A stretch of DNA of 64,000 nucleotides. It comes from RPQJ01 sp963731105 (GTDB taxonomy: Bacteria; Pseudomonadota; Gammaproteobacteria; Steroidobacterales; Steroidobacteraceae). The stretch is from positions 35,032-99,031 of the forward strand of contig CAVSUM010000023.1 of NCBI GenBank assembly GCA_963731105.1, read 5' to 3'. A model generated the notes under the pieces. That model searched no databases. It had not been told where the DNA came from and saw only the letters and a list, made by a program, of their open reading frames with translations. Shown one piece after another: positions 46,923-56,531 of this stretch. Each line of letters starts with the position of its first letter. Positions within the stretch are counted from its first letter, which is position 1. A program made the translations under genes and the position numbers.

Positions 46923-49701
46923 TCAGGCAGCCTTGTCGGCCACCACTGCCCCGGCAATGGCCGCGTGCGCGGCGGCGAGCCGCGCGATCGGCACGCGCGG
47001 CGCCGAGCACGACACGTAGTCGAGCCCGATCACGTTGCAGAAGTGGATCGAGGCCGGGTGGCCGCCGTGCTCGCCGCAGATGCCGACCTTGAGGTTCTTG
47101 CGGCTGGTGCGGCCCCAGTCGACGGCCAGCGCCATCAGCCGGCCGACGCCCTTGACGTCCAGCACCTCGAACGGGTTGTCCTGCAGGATGCCGCGTTCGT
47201 TGTACATCGGCAGGAACTTGTTCTCCGCGTCCTCGCGTGAGAACGAGAAGGTGGCCTGGGTCAGGTCGTTGGTGCCGAACGAGAAGAACTCGGCGACCTC
47301 GGCCAGGTTCTCGGCGCGCATGCAGGCGCGCACCACCTCGATCATGGTGCCGAACTTGCACGGCACCGGCACGCCGTAGGTCACCTCGACCTCGTTCTGC
47401 ACGGCGGCCATGTAGTCGCGCACCAGCTTCAGTTCCTGTGCGGTGCACACCTGCGGCACCATGATTTCCGGATGAACCTCGATGCCGGCGCGGATGCAGT
47501 TCGCCGCTGCCTCGAGCACCGCGCGGATCTGCATGGTGTAGATCTCGGGGTAGGTGATGCCGAGGCGCACGCCACGATGGCCGAGCATCGGGTTCACCTC
47601 GCGCAGCGCGCGGGCCTTGCGCAGGATCGCCTCCTTGCGCGCCACCACGCCGTCGATCAGCCGCGTCTCGGCGAGGTCGCGCAGCGTGGCCGGCAGGTTG
47701 CCGCCGGAGACCGAGCGAGCCGCCTCGGTCAGCACCTCCATGCCGCGGGCGGCACCGCGCAGGTCGTTCAGGCGCTCGATGTCCTCCTCGAGCTGCCGCT
47801 CGGTCGGCAGGAACTCGTGGATCGGCGGGTCGAGCAGGCGGATCGTGACCGGGTGCGGCGCCATGGCCTTGAAGATCCCGGCGAAGTCGGCGCGCTGGAT
47901 CGGCAACAGGCGATCGAGCGCAGCGCGCCGCTCCTCCGGAGTGTCGGCGACGATCATGTCGACCACGATCGGCAGGCGGTCGGCGGCGTTGAACATGCGC
48001 TCCGTGCGGCACAGGCCGATGCCCTTCGCGCCGTAGCGGATGGCGCGCGCGGCGTCGTCCGGCGTGTCGGCATTGGCGCGTACGCCGAGGCGCGCGTACT
48101 CGTCGGCCCAGCCGAGCAGCTTGACCAGCGACGGCGAGAAGTCGGCCTCGACGGTCGGCACCTCGCCGCGGTACACGCGGCCGTTGCTGCCGTCGATGGT
48201 GATCACGTCACCTTCCTTGATCACCTGGTCGCCGACGAACGCGTGGCGCGCGGTCACGTCGACGTGGATGCCCTCGGCGCCGGCGACGCACGGCTTGCCC
48301 ATGCCGCGCGCCACCACCGCCGCGTGCGAGGTCTTGCCGCCGCGGCTGGTGAGGATGCCCTGCGAGGCGAAGAAGCCGTGGATGTCCTCGGGCTTGGTCT
48401 CCTCGCGCACCAGGATGACCTTCGCCCCCTGCTTGCCGAGCGTCTCGGCGCGGTCGGCGTCGAACACCGCCTGGCCGCTGGCGGCGCCGGGCGAGGCCGG
48501 CAGGCCGGTGGCGAGCGGCTGGCTCTTGTGCTTCGGGTCGAGGCGCGGGAACAGCATCTGCTCGAGGTGCGCCGGGTCGACGCGCGTCACGGCCTGTTCG
48601 CGCGTGAGGATGCCTTCCTCGTGCATCTCGACCGAGGTGCGCACCATCGCAGTCGCGTTCATCTTGCCGTTGCGCGTCTGCAGGCAGTAGAGCGTGCCGC
48701 GCTCGATGGTGAACTCGAAGTCCTGCACCTCGCGGTAGTGGCGCTCGAGGCGGTTCCGCAGGTCGACGAGCTGGGTGAAGATCACCGGCATCTCGTTGGC
48801 GAGGTCGGCGATCGCCTTGGGCGTGCGGATGCCCGCCACCACGTCCTCGCCCTGCGCGTTGGTGAGGAACTCGCCGTACAGCTGGTTCTCGCCGGTCGCC
48901 GGGTTGCGCGTGAAGCCCACGCCGGTGGCGCTGTCGTTGCCCATGTTGCCGAACACCATGGTCACCACGTTGACCGCGGTGCCGTTCGCCATGGCCGGCG
49001 TGATCTTGAACTCGCGGCGATAGTCGATGGCGCGCTTGCCCATCCAGGAGTTGAACACCGCCTTGATGGCGATCTCGAGCTGCTCGTACGGGTCGGCCGG
49101 GAACGCACGGCCGGTGTGCTGCTGCACGACGCGCAGGAAGCGCTCGCCGACATCGCGCAGGTCGTCGGGACCGAGCAGCACGTCCTGCTTGACGCCGACG
49201 CGCGTCTTGACGGCCTCGAACTGCTCGTCGAACGCCGCGTCGGGCACGCCGAGCGCGACCTTGCCGAACAGCTGGATGAAGCGCCGCCACGCGTCGTAGC
49301 CGAAGCGCTCGTTGCCGGTGCGGCGGATCAGCGCCGCGAGCGTGGTCTCGTTGAGGCCGAGGTTGAGGATGGTGTCCATCATGCCCGGCATCGACATGGC
49401 CGACCCGGAGCGCACCGAGACCAGCAGCGGGTCGTCGCCGCCGCCGAACTTCTTGGCCGTCTTCTTCTCGAGCGCGCGCATGTGGGCGCGCACCTCGTCC
49501 ATCACGCCGTCGGGCAGGCGCCGCTGCGCATCGTCGAGGTAGCTGAGGCAGGCTTCCGTGGTGATCACGAACCCGGGCGGCACGTTCAGCCCGATGCGCG
49601 TCATCTCGCACAGGTTGGCGCCCTTGCCGCCCAGCAGCATCTTGTTCTTGCCGTCGCCGCTTCTCGAACGCGTACACCCATTTCCGCTCGCTGGTCGTCA
49701 T
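46923..49701 (-). CDS. ppdK: Pyruvate, phosphate dikinase (frame break near N-terminus)
   Basis: About 926 residues from ATG 49701 (MTTSERKWVYAFEK). One extra base near 49662 separates the first 20 codons from GKNKMLLGGKGANLCEMTRI. Interconverts PEP and pyruvate with ATP/PPi. Nucleotide-binding domain (SGSAMSMPGMMDTILNLGLN), phospho-His domain with GGKTSHAAVVARGMGKPCV, and the PEP/pyruvate barrel ending FCNVIGLDYVSCSAPRVPIA all present. A 7-bp hairpin (GGCCCGC GAT GCGGGCC, 49719-49735) lies in the leader. Useful here for gluconeogenesis and Calvin-cycle carbon balance. Confidence 0.95.
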
Positions 49702-49948
49702 CGTCGGTTCCTGATGCCGGCCCGCGATGCGGGCCCTGAGGCCGTTAGAGATAACGCCGCCGGCGGCCGCGGAAAATACGTGGATTACAGGGGCGCGGCG
49801 CGACTTCTCCCACTCGCCCCCGCGCCGGAAACCCGATTCGGGTCAAGCACCTGCGCGATCCTGGTGCGGCGGGCGGCCACGGGGCTTGTGCGGCCGCGGC
49901 CCGCGCGCCACCATCGCCCGACTTTTGCTCGTCACGCGGGGAGAGCGC

Positions 49949-50876
49949 ATGGAGCAGCAGATCGGCATGGTCGGCCTCGGCCGCATGGGCGGCAACATGG
50001 CCCGGCGCATCGCGCGGGCCGGGCTCGGCGTGGTGGCGTGGGACGCGGCCGCTGGCGCACGGGCCGGCATCGGCGGCGAGGAGCGGGTGCAGGCCGTCGA
50101 GTCGCTGGCGGCGCTGGTAGCGGCGCTGCCCCGGCCGCGCGCAGTGTGGCTCATGCTGCCAGCGGGAGCCCCGACCGAGGGCACGGTCGCCCAGTTGCGC
50201 GAGCTGCTCGCCAGGGACGACGTGATCGTGGATGGCGCCAACGCCTTCTATCGCGACAGCGTGCGGCGTGCCGAGGCGCTCGCACCGCTCGGCATCCATC
50301 TGGTGGATGCGGGCGTGTCCGGCGGCGTGTGGGGTCTGGTGAACGGCTATGGCCTGATGGTCGGCGGCGCGGCCGCGGCCGTGTCGCGCGTCGAGCCCTT
50401 CCTGCGGGTGCTGGCGCCGGATCCGGAGCGACGGCTGGCTGCACTGCGGTCCGAGCGGCGCCGGACACTTCACCAAGATGGTGCACAACGGCATCGAGTA
50501 CGGCCTGATGCAGGCCTACGCCGAGGGCTTCGCCTTGCTGCGTGCCAAGGAAGAATTGCAGCTCGACGTGGCGCAGATCGCGGAGTCGTGGCGGCACGGC
50601 ACGGTGATCCGCTCGTGGCTGCTCGACCTCGTCGCCGGTTTCCTCGCCGAGGACGCCAAGCTGGAGTCGATCGCGCCGGTGGTCGCCGACTCGGGCGAAG
50701 GACGCTGGACCGCGATCGAGTCCGTGGAACTCGGCGTGCCGACGCCGGTGATGACCCTCGCGCTGATGCAGCGCTTTGCGAGCCAGGGCCGCGGCGAATA
50801 CGCCGACCGGCTGCTGGCGCGCATGCGCCAGTCGTTCGGCGGGCACGCCGTGACCCGCCAGAACTCCGGAGGCTGA
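49949..50876 (+). CDS. gnd: 6-phosphogluconate dehydrogenase, YqeC type (frame break)
   Basis: About 309 residues when joined. NAD(P) motif GMVGLGRMGGNMARRIARAG at ATG 49949 (GGGGAGA before). One extra base near 50445 separates DAGVSGGVWGLVNGYGLMVG from GWLHCGPSGAGHFTKMVHNG and IEYGLMQAYAEGFALLR, whose Lys/Asn carry the decarboxylation. The short form (about 300 residues, ending RQSFGGHAVTRQ) is the YqeC/GntZ tetrameric class. With zwf and pgl nearby it completes the oxidative pentose phosphate branch. The S10 peptidase begins 2 bp downstream. Confidence 0.92.
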
Positions 50877-50878
50877 CG

Positions 50879-52438
50879 ATGCTGCGTCGATTCCAGACCG
50901 CCGCCGCGCTCTTCGTGCTGATGTCGTTCGCGGCACCGCTCGGCGCGCAATCCGTGAAGCCGATCGACGCGTCGCAGCCTGCGGCCGATGCCGCGCGCAC
51001 ACCCGTGGCCGAGCCGGAGCCGAAGCAGTCGCGCACCCGGCACGAGGTGCGCATCGCGGGCGAGATCGTCCGCTACACCGCGACCGTCGGCTGGCTGATC
51101 ATGAAGGACGACGCCGGCAAGCCGGTCGCCCGCTTCGGCTACACCGCGTATACGCGCGACGACAGCAAGGACCCCGCGCGCCGCCCGGTGACGTTCGCCT
51201 TCAACGGCGGGCCGGGCTCGTCGTCCATCTGGCTGCACATGGGCATCCTCGGGCCCCGCCGCGTGGTGGTGAACGATCCGGGCTACAGCCCGCCGCCGCC
51301 GTCGCAGCGCGTGGACAACGAGTTCAGCGTGCTCGACGTCACCGACCTGGTGATGATCGACCCGGTGGGCACCGGCTTCAGCCGGCCGCTCGGCGACGCG
51401 AAGGGCGCCGATTTCTGGGGCGTGGACCAGGACATCAAGTCGGTCGGCGCGTTCATCAAGCGCTGGGTGACCGAGAACGGCCGCTGGGCCTCGCCCAAGT
51501 ACGTGCTCGGCGAGAGCTACGGCGGCATGCGCTCGGCGGGCCTGGCCGACCACCTGCAGTCGGTGCACGGCATGAGCCTGAACGGCGTGGTGCTGGTGTC
51601 GCCGTTCCTGAGCGCGGCGTCCGGCGTGGACGGCGCCGACCTCGACCTGCCGCATGCGCTGTACCTGCCGACGCTCGCGGCCACCGCCTGGTATCACAAC
51701 CTGCTGCCGAACAAGCCCGCGTCGCTCGAGGCGTTCATGGGCGAGGTCGAGCGCTTCGCCTACGACGAGTACCTGCCCGCACTCACCAAGGGCTTCGTGA
51801 TCCCGGCCGAGCAGAAGCGCGCCGTGGCTGCGAAGCTCGCTGCCTACACGGGCACCAGCGCCGGCTACTGGGAGCGAGCCGACCTGCGGGTCAGTCACCC
51901 GCAGTTCCTGCAGGAACTGCAGCGCGACCAGCGGCTGATCGCCGGGCGCATCGACTCGCGCTTCGTCGGGCCGGCGGTCAACCCGCTGGCGGAGAAGATG
52001 GACTACGACCCGTTCTTTCCCGCGATCGCCCCGGCCTACACGGCCGCGTTCCTCGACTACCTGCACAACGAGCTGCAGTTCGGTCGCGACGAGGAGTACC
52101 GGGTCTCGGCGTTCGACGTGAAGTGGGACTGGACGCACAAGCCACCGGGCTCGGACGATTGGCTGACGCCGGCGCCAAGCACGGTGCCGGACCTCGCCCG
52201 CGCCATGACCATGAACCCCGGTCTGCACGTGCTGGTGCAGCAGGGCTGGTACGACCTCGCGACGCCGCACCTGGTGATGAAGCACGACATCGAGCACCTG
52301 CGCATCACGCCCGAGGCGCGCAGCCGCATCCGCATCGAGCACTACGAGGCGGGCCACATGATGTACCTGCACGGGCCGTCGATGAAGAAGTACCGCGACG
52401 ACCTCGCGGGGTTCATCCGCGACACCGACCGGCTGTAG
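50879..52438 (+). CDS. S10 family serine carboxypeptidase, exported
   Basis: 519 residues. Signal peptide cut near PLGAQS. Catalytic elements: oxyanion NGGPGSSSIW, nucleophile GESYGGMR, Asp in VQQGWYDLATP and His in YEAGHMMYLHGP. GYTAYTRDD at the start is the S10 N-side core. Carboxypeptidase action on peptides in the periplasm is expected; no pro-peptide or cap is obvious. Start ATG 50879 follows the gnd stop by 2 bp, GGAGG just before it. Confidence 0.9.
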   Translation: MLRRFQTAAALFVLMSFAAPLGAQSVKPIDASQPAADAARTPVAEPEPKQSRTRHEVRIAGEIVRYTATVGWLIMKDDAGKPVARFGYTAYTRDDSKDPARRPVTFAFNGGPGSSSIWLHMGILGPRRVVVNDPGYSPPPPSQRVDNEFSVLDVTDLVMIDPVGTGFSRPLGDAKGADFWGVDQDIKSVGAFIKRWVTENGRWASPKYVLGESYGGMRSAGLADHLQSVHGMSLNGVVLVSPFLSAASGVDGADLDLPHALYLPTLAATAWYHNLLPNKPASLEAFMGEVERFAYDEYLPALTKGFVIPAEQKRAVAAKLAAYTGTSAGYWERADLRVSHPQFLQELQRDQRLIAGRIDSRFVGPAVNPLAEKMDYDPFFPAIAPAYTAAFLDYLHNELQFGRDEEYRVSAFDVKWDWTHKPPGSDDWLTPAPSTVPDLARAMTMNPGLHVLVQQGWYDLATPHLVMKHDIEHLRITPEARSRIRIEHYEAGHMMYLHGPSMKKYRDDLAGFIRDTDRL

Positions 52439-52450
52439 CCGGCCGCGCAG

Positions 52451-53135
52451 TCAGCCCGCGGCGGCTTCGTCGCAGATCACCAGCGCTGCAGTGGCGCGGC
52501 ACCCGCACGGCCGGGATCTCGCCGACCCCGGCGAGCAACTGCTGCAGTCGCGCCGCCTTGGCCGCGCCGCTGACCAGCCACAGGCGGCGGCGCGCCCGGC
52601 CGAGCGCGGGCAATGTCAGCGTCATGCGGCGCAGGCCCTGGTACTCGCCCGTCACGGCGACGTCGCGGTCGTCGACCTCGAGCACCGGATCGTCCGGCAC
52701 CAGGGATGCCGTGTGCCCGTCGCTGCCGAGCCCGAGGTGCACCAGGTCCAGCTGCAGCGGCTGGCCGCCATGCGACTCGAGCAGGCGCTGGTAGTCGCCG
52801 GCCGCCCGCGCCGGGTCGGCGTCGTCCACCGGCATCGCGAGCAGGTTGGCGCGGGGCAGCGGACCGCCGGCGACGAGGATCTGCTCGAGCCGCGCCAGGT
52901 TGCGGCGCGGGTCGCCGCGCGGTGTGATGCGCTCGTCCACCTGCGCAATGCGGAGTCGATCCCACGGCAGGTCGCGGGTGCACAACTGCTCGAGCATGAG
53001 CCACGGCGTCTCGCCACCGCTCACGGCGATCAACGCCGCACCTCGTTCGCTGATCGCCTCGCGACAGGCGGCAGCGATCTCGTCCGCCGCGCGCGCAGCG
53101 GACGCAGCGGCATCCGGCGTGCGGATTACCTGCAT
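52451..53135 (-). CDS. pgl: 6-phosphogluconolactonase (frame break at C-terminus)
   Basis: About 228 residues, ATG 53135. Hydrolyses 6-phosphogluconolactone. Motifs LIAVSGGETPWLMLEQL, QVDERITPRGDPRRNL, LVHLGLGSDGHTASLVPDDP and TLTLPALGRARRRLWLVSGAAK place it in the NagB-like DevB/Pgl family. A one-base indel near 52495 leads to a normal end TAALVICDEAAAG at 52451. It overlaps the zwf stop by 10 bp. Cytoplasmic. Confidence 0.92.
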
Positions 53136-54571
53136 GCGGTGTCGCCGTTCGCCGGCGGGTCGTACCAGCCGCCGTAGCGCTGCGCCATGCGCTCGGCAGC
53201 GGCGGGACCCCAGCTGCCGGGCGCGTAGGGCTCCGCTTGCGGACCGCTCGCCAGCAGGCGATCGACGATGTCCCAGGCGACCTCGACCGCATCCTGCCGC
53301 GCGAACAGGGTGGCGTCGCCACGCATCGCGTCGCCGAGCAGGCGCTCGTACGGCGTCATCTCGTCGGCGTGCGAGTTGCAGGCGTACAGCTCGATCTCCT
53401 GGCCGGTCATCGCCTCGCCCGGCGACTTGATGCGCGCGCCGAGCGCGATGGCGACGCGGTCCGGGCCGAGGCGGAAGCGCAGGTAATTGGTGCGCGGTGG
53501 CAACGGCTCGTCGAACAGGCGCTGCGGCGGACGCTTGAAGGTCGCCATCACCTCGGTGGCGGTCACCGGCAGGCACTTGCCGGTGCGCACGAAGAACGGC
53601 ACCCCGGCCCAGCGCCAGGAGTCGACGTCGAAGCGCAGCGCGGCGAAGGTCTCCACGTCGGAGCTGGCCGCCACGCCGTCCTCGCTGCGGTAGCCCGCGT
53701 ACTGTCCGCGCACGATGTCGCGGCGCTCCGGGTGCTGGATGGCGCGCAGCACCTTGAGCTTCTCGTCGCGCAGCGCCTCGGCGCCCGTGCCGACCGGCGG
53801 TTCCATGGCGAGGATGGCCAGGATCTCGAGCAGGTGGTTCTGCACCACGTCGCGCACCGCGCCGAGTTCCTCGTACAGGCGGCCGCGGCCCTCGACGCCG
53901 AACTTCTCCGCCATGGTGATCTGCACGCTCTCGAGGTGGTCGCGGTTCCACACCGGCTCGATGATCGAGTTGGCGAAGCGGAAGTAGAGCAGGTTCTGCA
54001 CCGGTTCCTTGCCGAGGAAATGGTCGATGCGGAAGATCGAGTCCTCGTCGACCACCTGGCGCAGCGCGCGGTTGATGGTCTGTGCGCTCGAGAGGTCGCG
54101 CCCGAGCGGCTTCTCCACCACCAGCCGCGCGCCCGCCGCGCAGCCGGAACTGCCGAGCCGCGTGGCCACCTCGGCGAACAGGCTCGGCGGAATCGCCAGG
54201 TAGTGGCAGGGCCGCGCCGCGCCGTCGAGCGCGCGACGCAGCGCCGCGAACGTCGCGTCGTCGCGGTAGTCGCCGTCGACCATGCGCAACTTGGCCGCCA
54301 GGCGGGCGACCGCGGCGTCGTCGGTGCCGTCGCCGTGCTGCGCGAGGCTCTCGCGCATGCGCTCGAGCAGCGCGTCGCGCGTGGTGCCGCCGCGGGCCAT
54401 GCCGACCACCCGGTCCGGCAGGCGGCCGCGGCGCTCCAGGTTCTCGAGCGCCGGGAAGATCTTCTTGAAGGCGAGGTCGCCGGTGATGCCGAAGATCACC
54501 AGTGCGTCGCTGTGGGCCGGGGTCGTCGCCTGCACGATGGGTCGTCCTGCCGCGGGCTCGCGGTTTGCCAC
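53126..54571 (-). CDS. zwf: Glucose-6-phosphate 1-dehydrogenase
   Basis: 481 residues from GTG 54571 (VANREPAAGRP). NADP motif VIFGITGDLAFKKIFPAL, substrate motif RIDHFLGKEPVQNLLYFRFAN (catalytic His in DHFLGK), and the C-terminal TGQEIELYACNSHADEMTPYERLLGDAM block. Stop overlaps the downstream pgl start. zwf-pgl is an operon, and gnd lies across the S10 gene on the opposite strand. An earlier in-frame extension exists but is noise. Confidence 0.95.
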   Translation of the reverse strand: MANREPAAGRPIVQATTPAHSDALVIFGITGDLAFKKIFPALENLERRGRLPDRVVGMARGGTTRDALLERMRESLAQHGDGTDDAAVARLAAKLRMVDGDYRDDATFAALRRALDGAARPCHYLAIPPSLFAEVATRLGSSGCAAGARLVVEKPLGRDLSSAQTINRALRQVVDEDSIFRIDHFLGKEPVQNLLYFRFANSIIEPVWNRDHLESVQITMAEKFGVEGRGRLYEELGAVRDVVQNHLLEILAILAMEPPVGTGAEALRDEKLKVLRAIQHPERRDIVRGQYAGYRSEDGVAASSDVETFAALRFDVDSWRWAGVPFFVRTGKCLPVTATEVMATFKRPPQRLFDEPLPPRTNYLRFRLGPDRVAIALGARIKSPGEAMTGQEIELYACNSHADEMTPYERLLGDAMRGDATLFARQDAVEVAWDIVDRLLASGPQAEPYAPGSWGPAAAERMAQRYGGWYDPPANGDTACR

Positions 54572-54646
54572 GTTGCCATCCGGATACCGGGCGCGTGATA
54601 AGTTTGCAAGCTCTACCCGCCCGATTCGTTGCCCAGCACACCCGCG

Positions 54647-55690
54647 ATGCCTGCCAACCTGTCCCCCGAATACAAGGCGGCCGCCGACGCCTTCCGCAAG
54701 GCGCGCGATCCCGCCGAGCGCCTCGAGCACCTGCGCGAGATGCTGCGCGTGATCCCGAAGCACAAGGGCACCGATCACCTGCAGGCGGACCTGAAGCGGC
54801 GCATCAAGGAACTCGACGAGGAGCTGGCCGGCCCGAAGCGGGGCGGCGCGCGCGGCGGGCCGGCGCTGGTGATCCGCCCGGAAGGCGCGGCGCAGATTGC
54901 GCTGCTCGGGGCGCCGAACGCCGGCAAGTCGCTGCTGCACGACCGGCTGACCGGTTCCGGCGCCCGCAGCGGGCCATACCCGTTCACCACGCAGTACCCC
55001 GAGCCCGGCATGCTGCGCTGGCAGGACGTGCACTTCCAGCTCGTCGACCTGCCGGCCATCGACGCCGGGCACCCGGTGCCGTGGCTCACCAGCACGCTGC
55101 AGTCGGCCGACGCCTGCCTGCTGGTGGTGGATCTCGCCGACCCGGATTGCGTGCAGCAGGTGACGGCGGTGCAGCAGGAACTGGCACGCCGCAAGGTCAG
55201 TCTCGTGACCCGCTGGCCAGCCGACGCGGCGGGGCAGGCGGCTGGCAGTCGGCGGGCCGCGCCGACCGACGAAGACGTCTTCGCGTTGCGGCTGCCGACG
55301 CTGCTGCTGGCGAACAAGGCCGACCTGCTCGACCACGCCGACACCGACCTCGAGGTGCTGGCCGAGCTCGAGGAGCCGCACTTCCCGGGACTGCTCGTGT
55401 CGGCGCAGACGGGCGCCGGGCTCGGCGAGCTCGGTGAGTGGTTGTGGCGGCACCTCGGGCTGGTGCGGGTCTACACCAAGGCGCCCGGCAAGCCGGCCGA
55501 GCGCGACCGGCCGTTCACGCTGCGCGCCGGCGAGCACTCGGTGGAGGATGCGGCGCGGCTGGTGCACCGGGACATGGCGCGCACGCTGAAGTTCGCGCGT
55601 GTCTGGGGTCGTTCGGTGACGGCCGACGGGCAGCACGTCGGGCGCGAGCATCGCCTCGCCGACGGCGACGTGCTGGAACTGCATGCCTGA
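54647..55690 (+). CDS. TGS-domain GTPase of the OBG/DRG type
   Basis: 347 residues from ATG 54647. Helical N-terminal region (residues 1-60, LSPEYKAAADAFRKARDPAE), then G1 LLGAPNAGKSLL, G3 in FQLVDLPAIDAG, G4 LLANKADLL and G5 LVSAQTGAG, and a C-terminal TGS domain (RPFTLRAGEHSVEDAARLVHRD, ADGDVLELHA). Bacterial homologues of archaeal/eukaryotic DRG are rare; ribosome or RNA binding is inferred from TGS. Its stop overlaps the start of the membrane-protein gene by 8 bp, suggesting coupling. Confidence 0.85.
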   Translation: MPANLSPEYKAAADAFRKARDPAERLEHLREMLRVIPKHKGTDHLQADLKRRIKELDEELAGPKRGGARGGPALVIRPEGAAQIALLGAPNAGKSLLHDRLTGSGARSGPYPFTTQYPEPGMLRWQDVHFQLVDLPAIDAGHPVPWLTSTLQSADACLLVVDLADPDCVQQVTAVQQELARRKVSLVTRWPADAAGQAAGSRRAAPTDEDVFALRLPTLLLANKADLLDHADTDLEVLAELEEPHFPGLLVSAQTGAGLGELGEWLWRHLGLVRVYTKAPGKPAERDRPFTLRAGEHSVEDAARLVHRDMARTLKFARVWGRSVTADGQHVGREHRLADGDVLELHA

Positions 55691-56285
55691 GTTCGCCATC
55701 CCGCTGTGGTTCAAGGTCGCGTACACGGCGTTCGTGCTGTACGTGATGGCGGTGTGGTGGAAGAACTACGGCTGGAAGAATTTCCTGTGGTTCTCGGACA
55801 TCGCGTTCATCGGCGCGGTGCCCGCGATGTGGCTCGAGAGTTCGGCGCTCGCCAGCGTGCTGACCGTCGCGGTGCTGCTGCCCGAGCTGCTGTGGAATTT
55901 CGACTACGCGCTGCGGCTGCTGCTGCGGCGCGGGATCACCGGGCTCACCGACTACATGTTCGAGCCCGAGCGGCCGCTCAAGCTGCGCGCGCTGTCGCTG
56001 TTCCACGTGCCGTTGCCGCTGGTGCTGCTGTGGATGATCGCCGCGTACGGGTACGACGCCGACGCCGGCCTGCCAGGCGCGGTGCTGCTCGCGATGATCG
56101 TGCTGCCGTGGAGCCGCCTCGTGAGCGCGCCGGAGAAGAACATCAACTGGACCTACGGCTTCGGCACCCACCGCGCGGGCTGGCCCGGCTGGCTGTACGT
56201 CGCCGCTGCTGTTCCTCGGCTTCGTGCTGTTCGTATTCGTACCGACCGACGCGTTCCTGCGCTTGGTCTGGCCCGCGCCCTCTGA
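55683..56285 (+). CDS. Uncharacterised multi-span membrane protein (frame break near C-terminus)
   Basis: About 200 residues with six or so hydrophobic segments: WFKVAYTAFVLYVMAVWW, WFSDIAFIGAVPAMWL, SVLTVAVLLPELLWNFDYAL, LSLFHVPLPLVLLWMIAAYG and LLAMIVLPWSR. Conserved polar features are KNYGWKNFLWFSDIAF and EKNINWTYGFG. The last part shifts frame near 56205; the shifted reading LLFLGFVLFVFVPTDAFLRL supplies a natural final helix, and the true stop may lie a little beyond 56285. I recognise no named family. Coupled to the TGS GTPase by overlap. Confidence 0.7.
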   Translation: MPEFAIPLWFKVAYTAFVLYVMAVWWKNYGWKNFLWFSDIAFIGAVPAMWLESSALASVLTVAVLLPELLWNFDYALRLLLRRGITGLTDYMFEPERPLKLRALSLFHVPLPLVLLWMIAAYGYDADAGLPGAVLLAMIVLPWSRLVSAPEKNINWTYGFGTHRAGWPGWLYVAAAVPRLRAVRIRTDRRVPALGLARAL

Positions 56286-56291
56286 TAGACT
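56263..56291 (+). promoter_or_regulatory. Promoter candidate in front of the 56.3-kb structured RNA
   Basis: TTGGTC (56263-56268), 17-bp spacer, TAGACT (56286-56291). Same hexamer and spacing as the promoter at 12496. A transcript starting near 56298 would run through four hairpins to the terminator at 56411-56446. Confidence 0.5.
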
Positions 56292-56297
56292 CCGCCC

Positions 56298-56446
56298 CAG
56301 CATCAAGAACGGGGCCCATGCCCCGGCCAACCTGCCTTCCCGGGCAAGGTGGCGCGCGCCGCGAGGCGCGGATGCGGCCGGAAGGCAACGAAGCGGGTGA
56401 AGCTCTCGAACCCTCCGGCGCTCGAATCGTGGCGCGGAGGGTTTTT
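56298..56446 (+). ncRNA. Candidate structured leader or small RNA of about 150 nt
   Basis: Between a promoter-like TAGACT and a terminator there are three perfect short hairpins: GGGGC CCAT GCCCC (56311-56324), CGCGCC GCGA GGCGCG (56355-56370, GNRA loop) and GCC GGAA GGC (56377-56386). A further CCTT...AAGG pairing lies at 56335-56349. No protein of expected composition fits. It is either a free RNA or the leader of the gene at 56532. It does not fit SRP, 6S, c-di-GMP or other riboswitch consensus I know. Confidence 0.45.
56411..56446 (+). terminator. Rho-independent terminator
   Basis: CCCTCCG (56411-56417) pairs with CGGAGGG (56435-56441), followed by TTTTT (56442-56446). One of the few clear intrinsic terminators in this GC-rich window. 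It ends the candidate RNA upstream or attenuates transcription into the gene at 56532. Confidence 0.75.
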
Positions 56447-56531
56447 CGTTTCAGCCTCCCGCCCGTCGCGCGCCGTTCGTTGGACCCCCGGTCAGGTCTG
56501 CAACGCCCGCAAGGGGCCTGGAGGTTTGACC

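Noticed and set aside
56298..56446. Signal-recognition-particle RNA or a second c-di-GMP riboswitch
   Set aside because: The GCC-GGAA-GGC hairpin recalls SRP domain IV, but the flanking CAGG/AGCA asymmetric loop is missing; GCAAAGCC and the 3' GGGGTTGCC block of c-di-GMP-I are absent.
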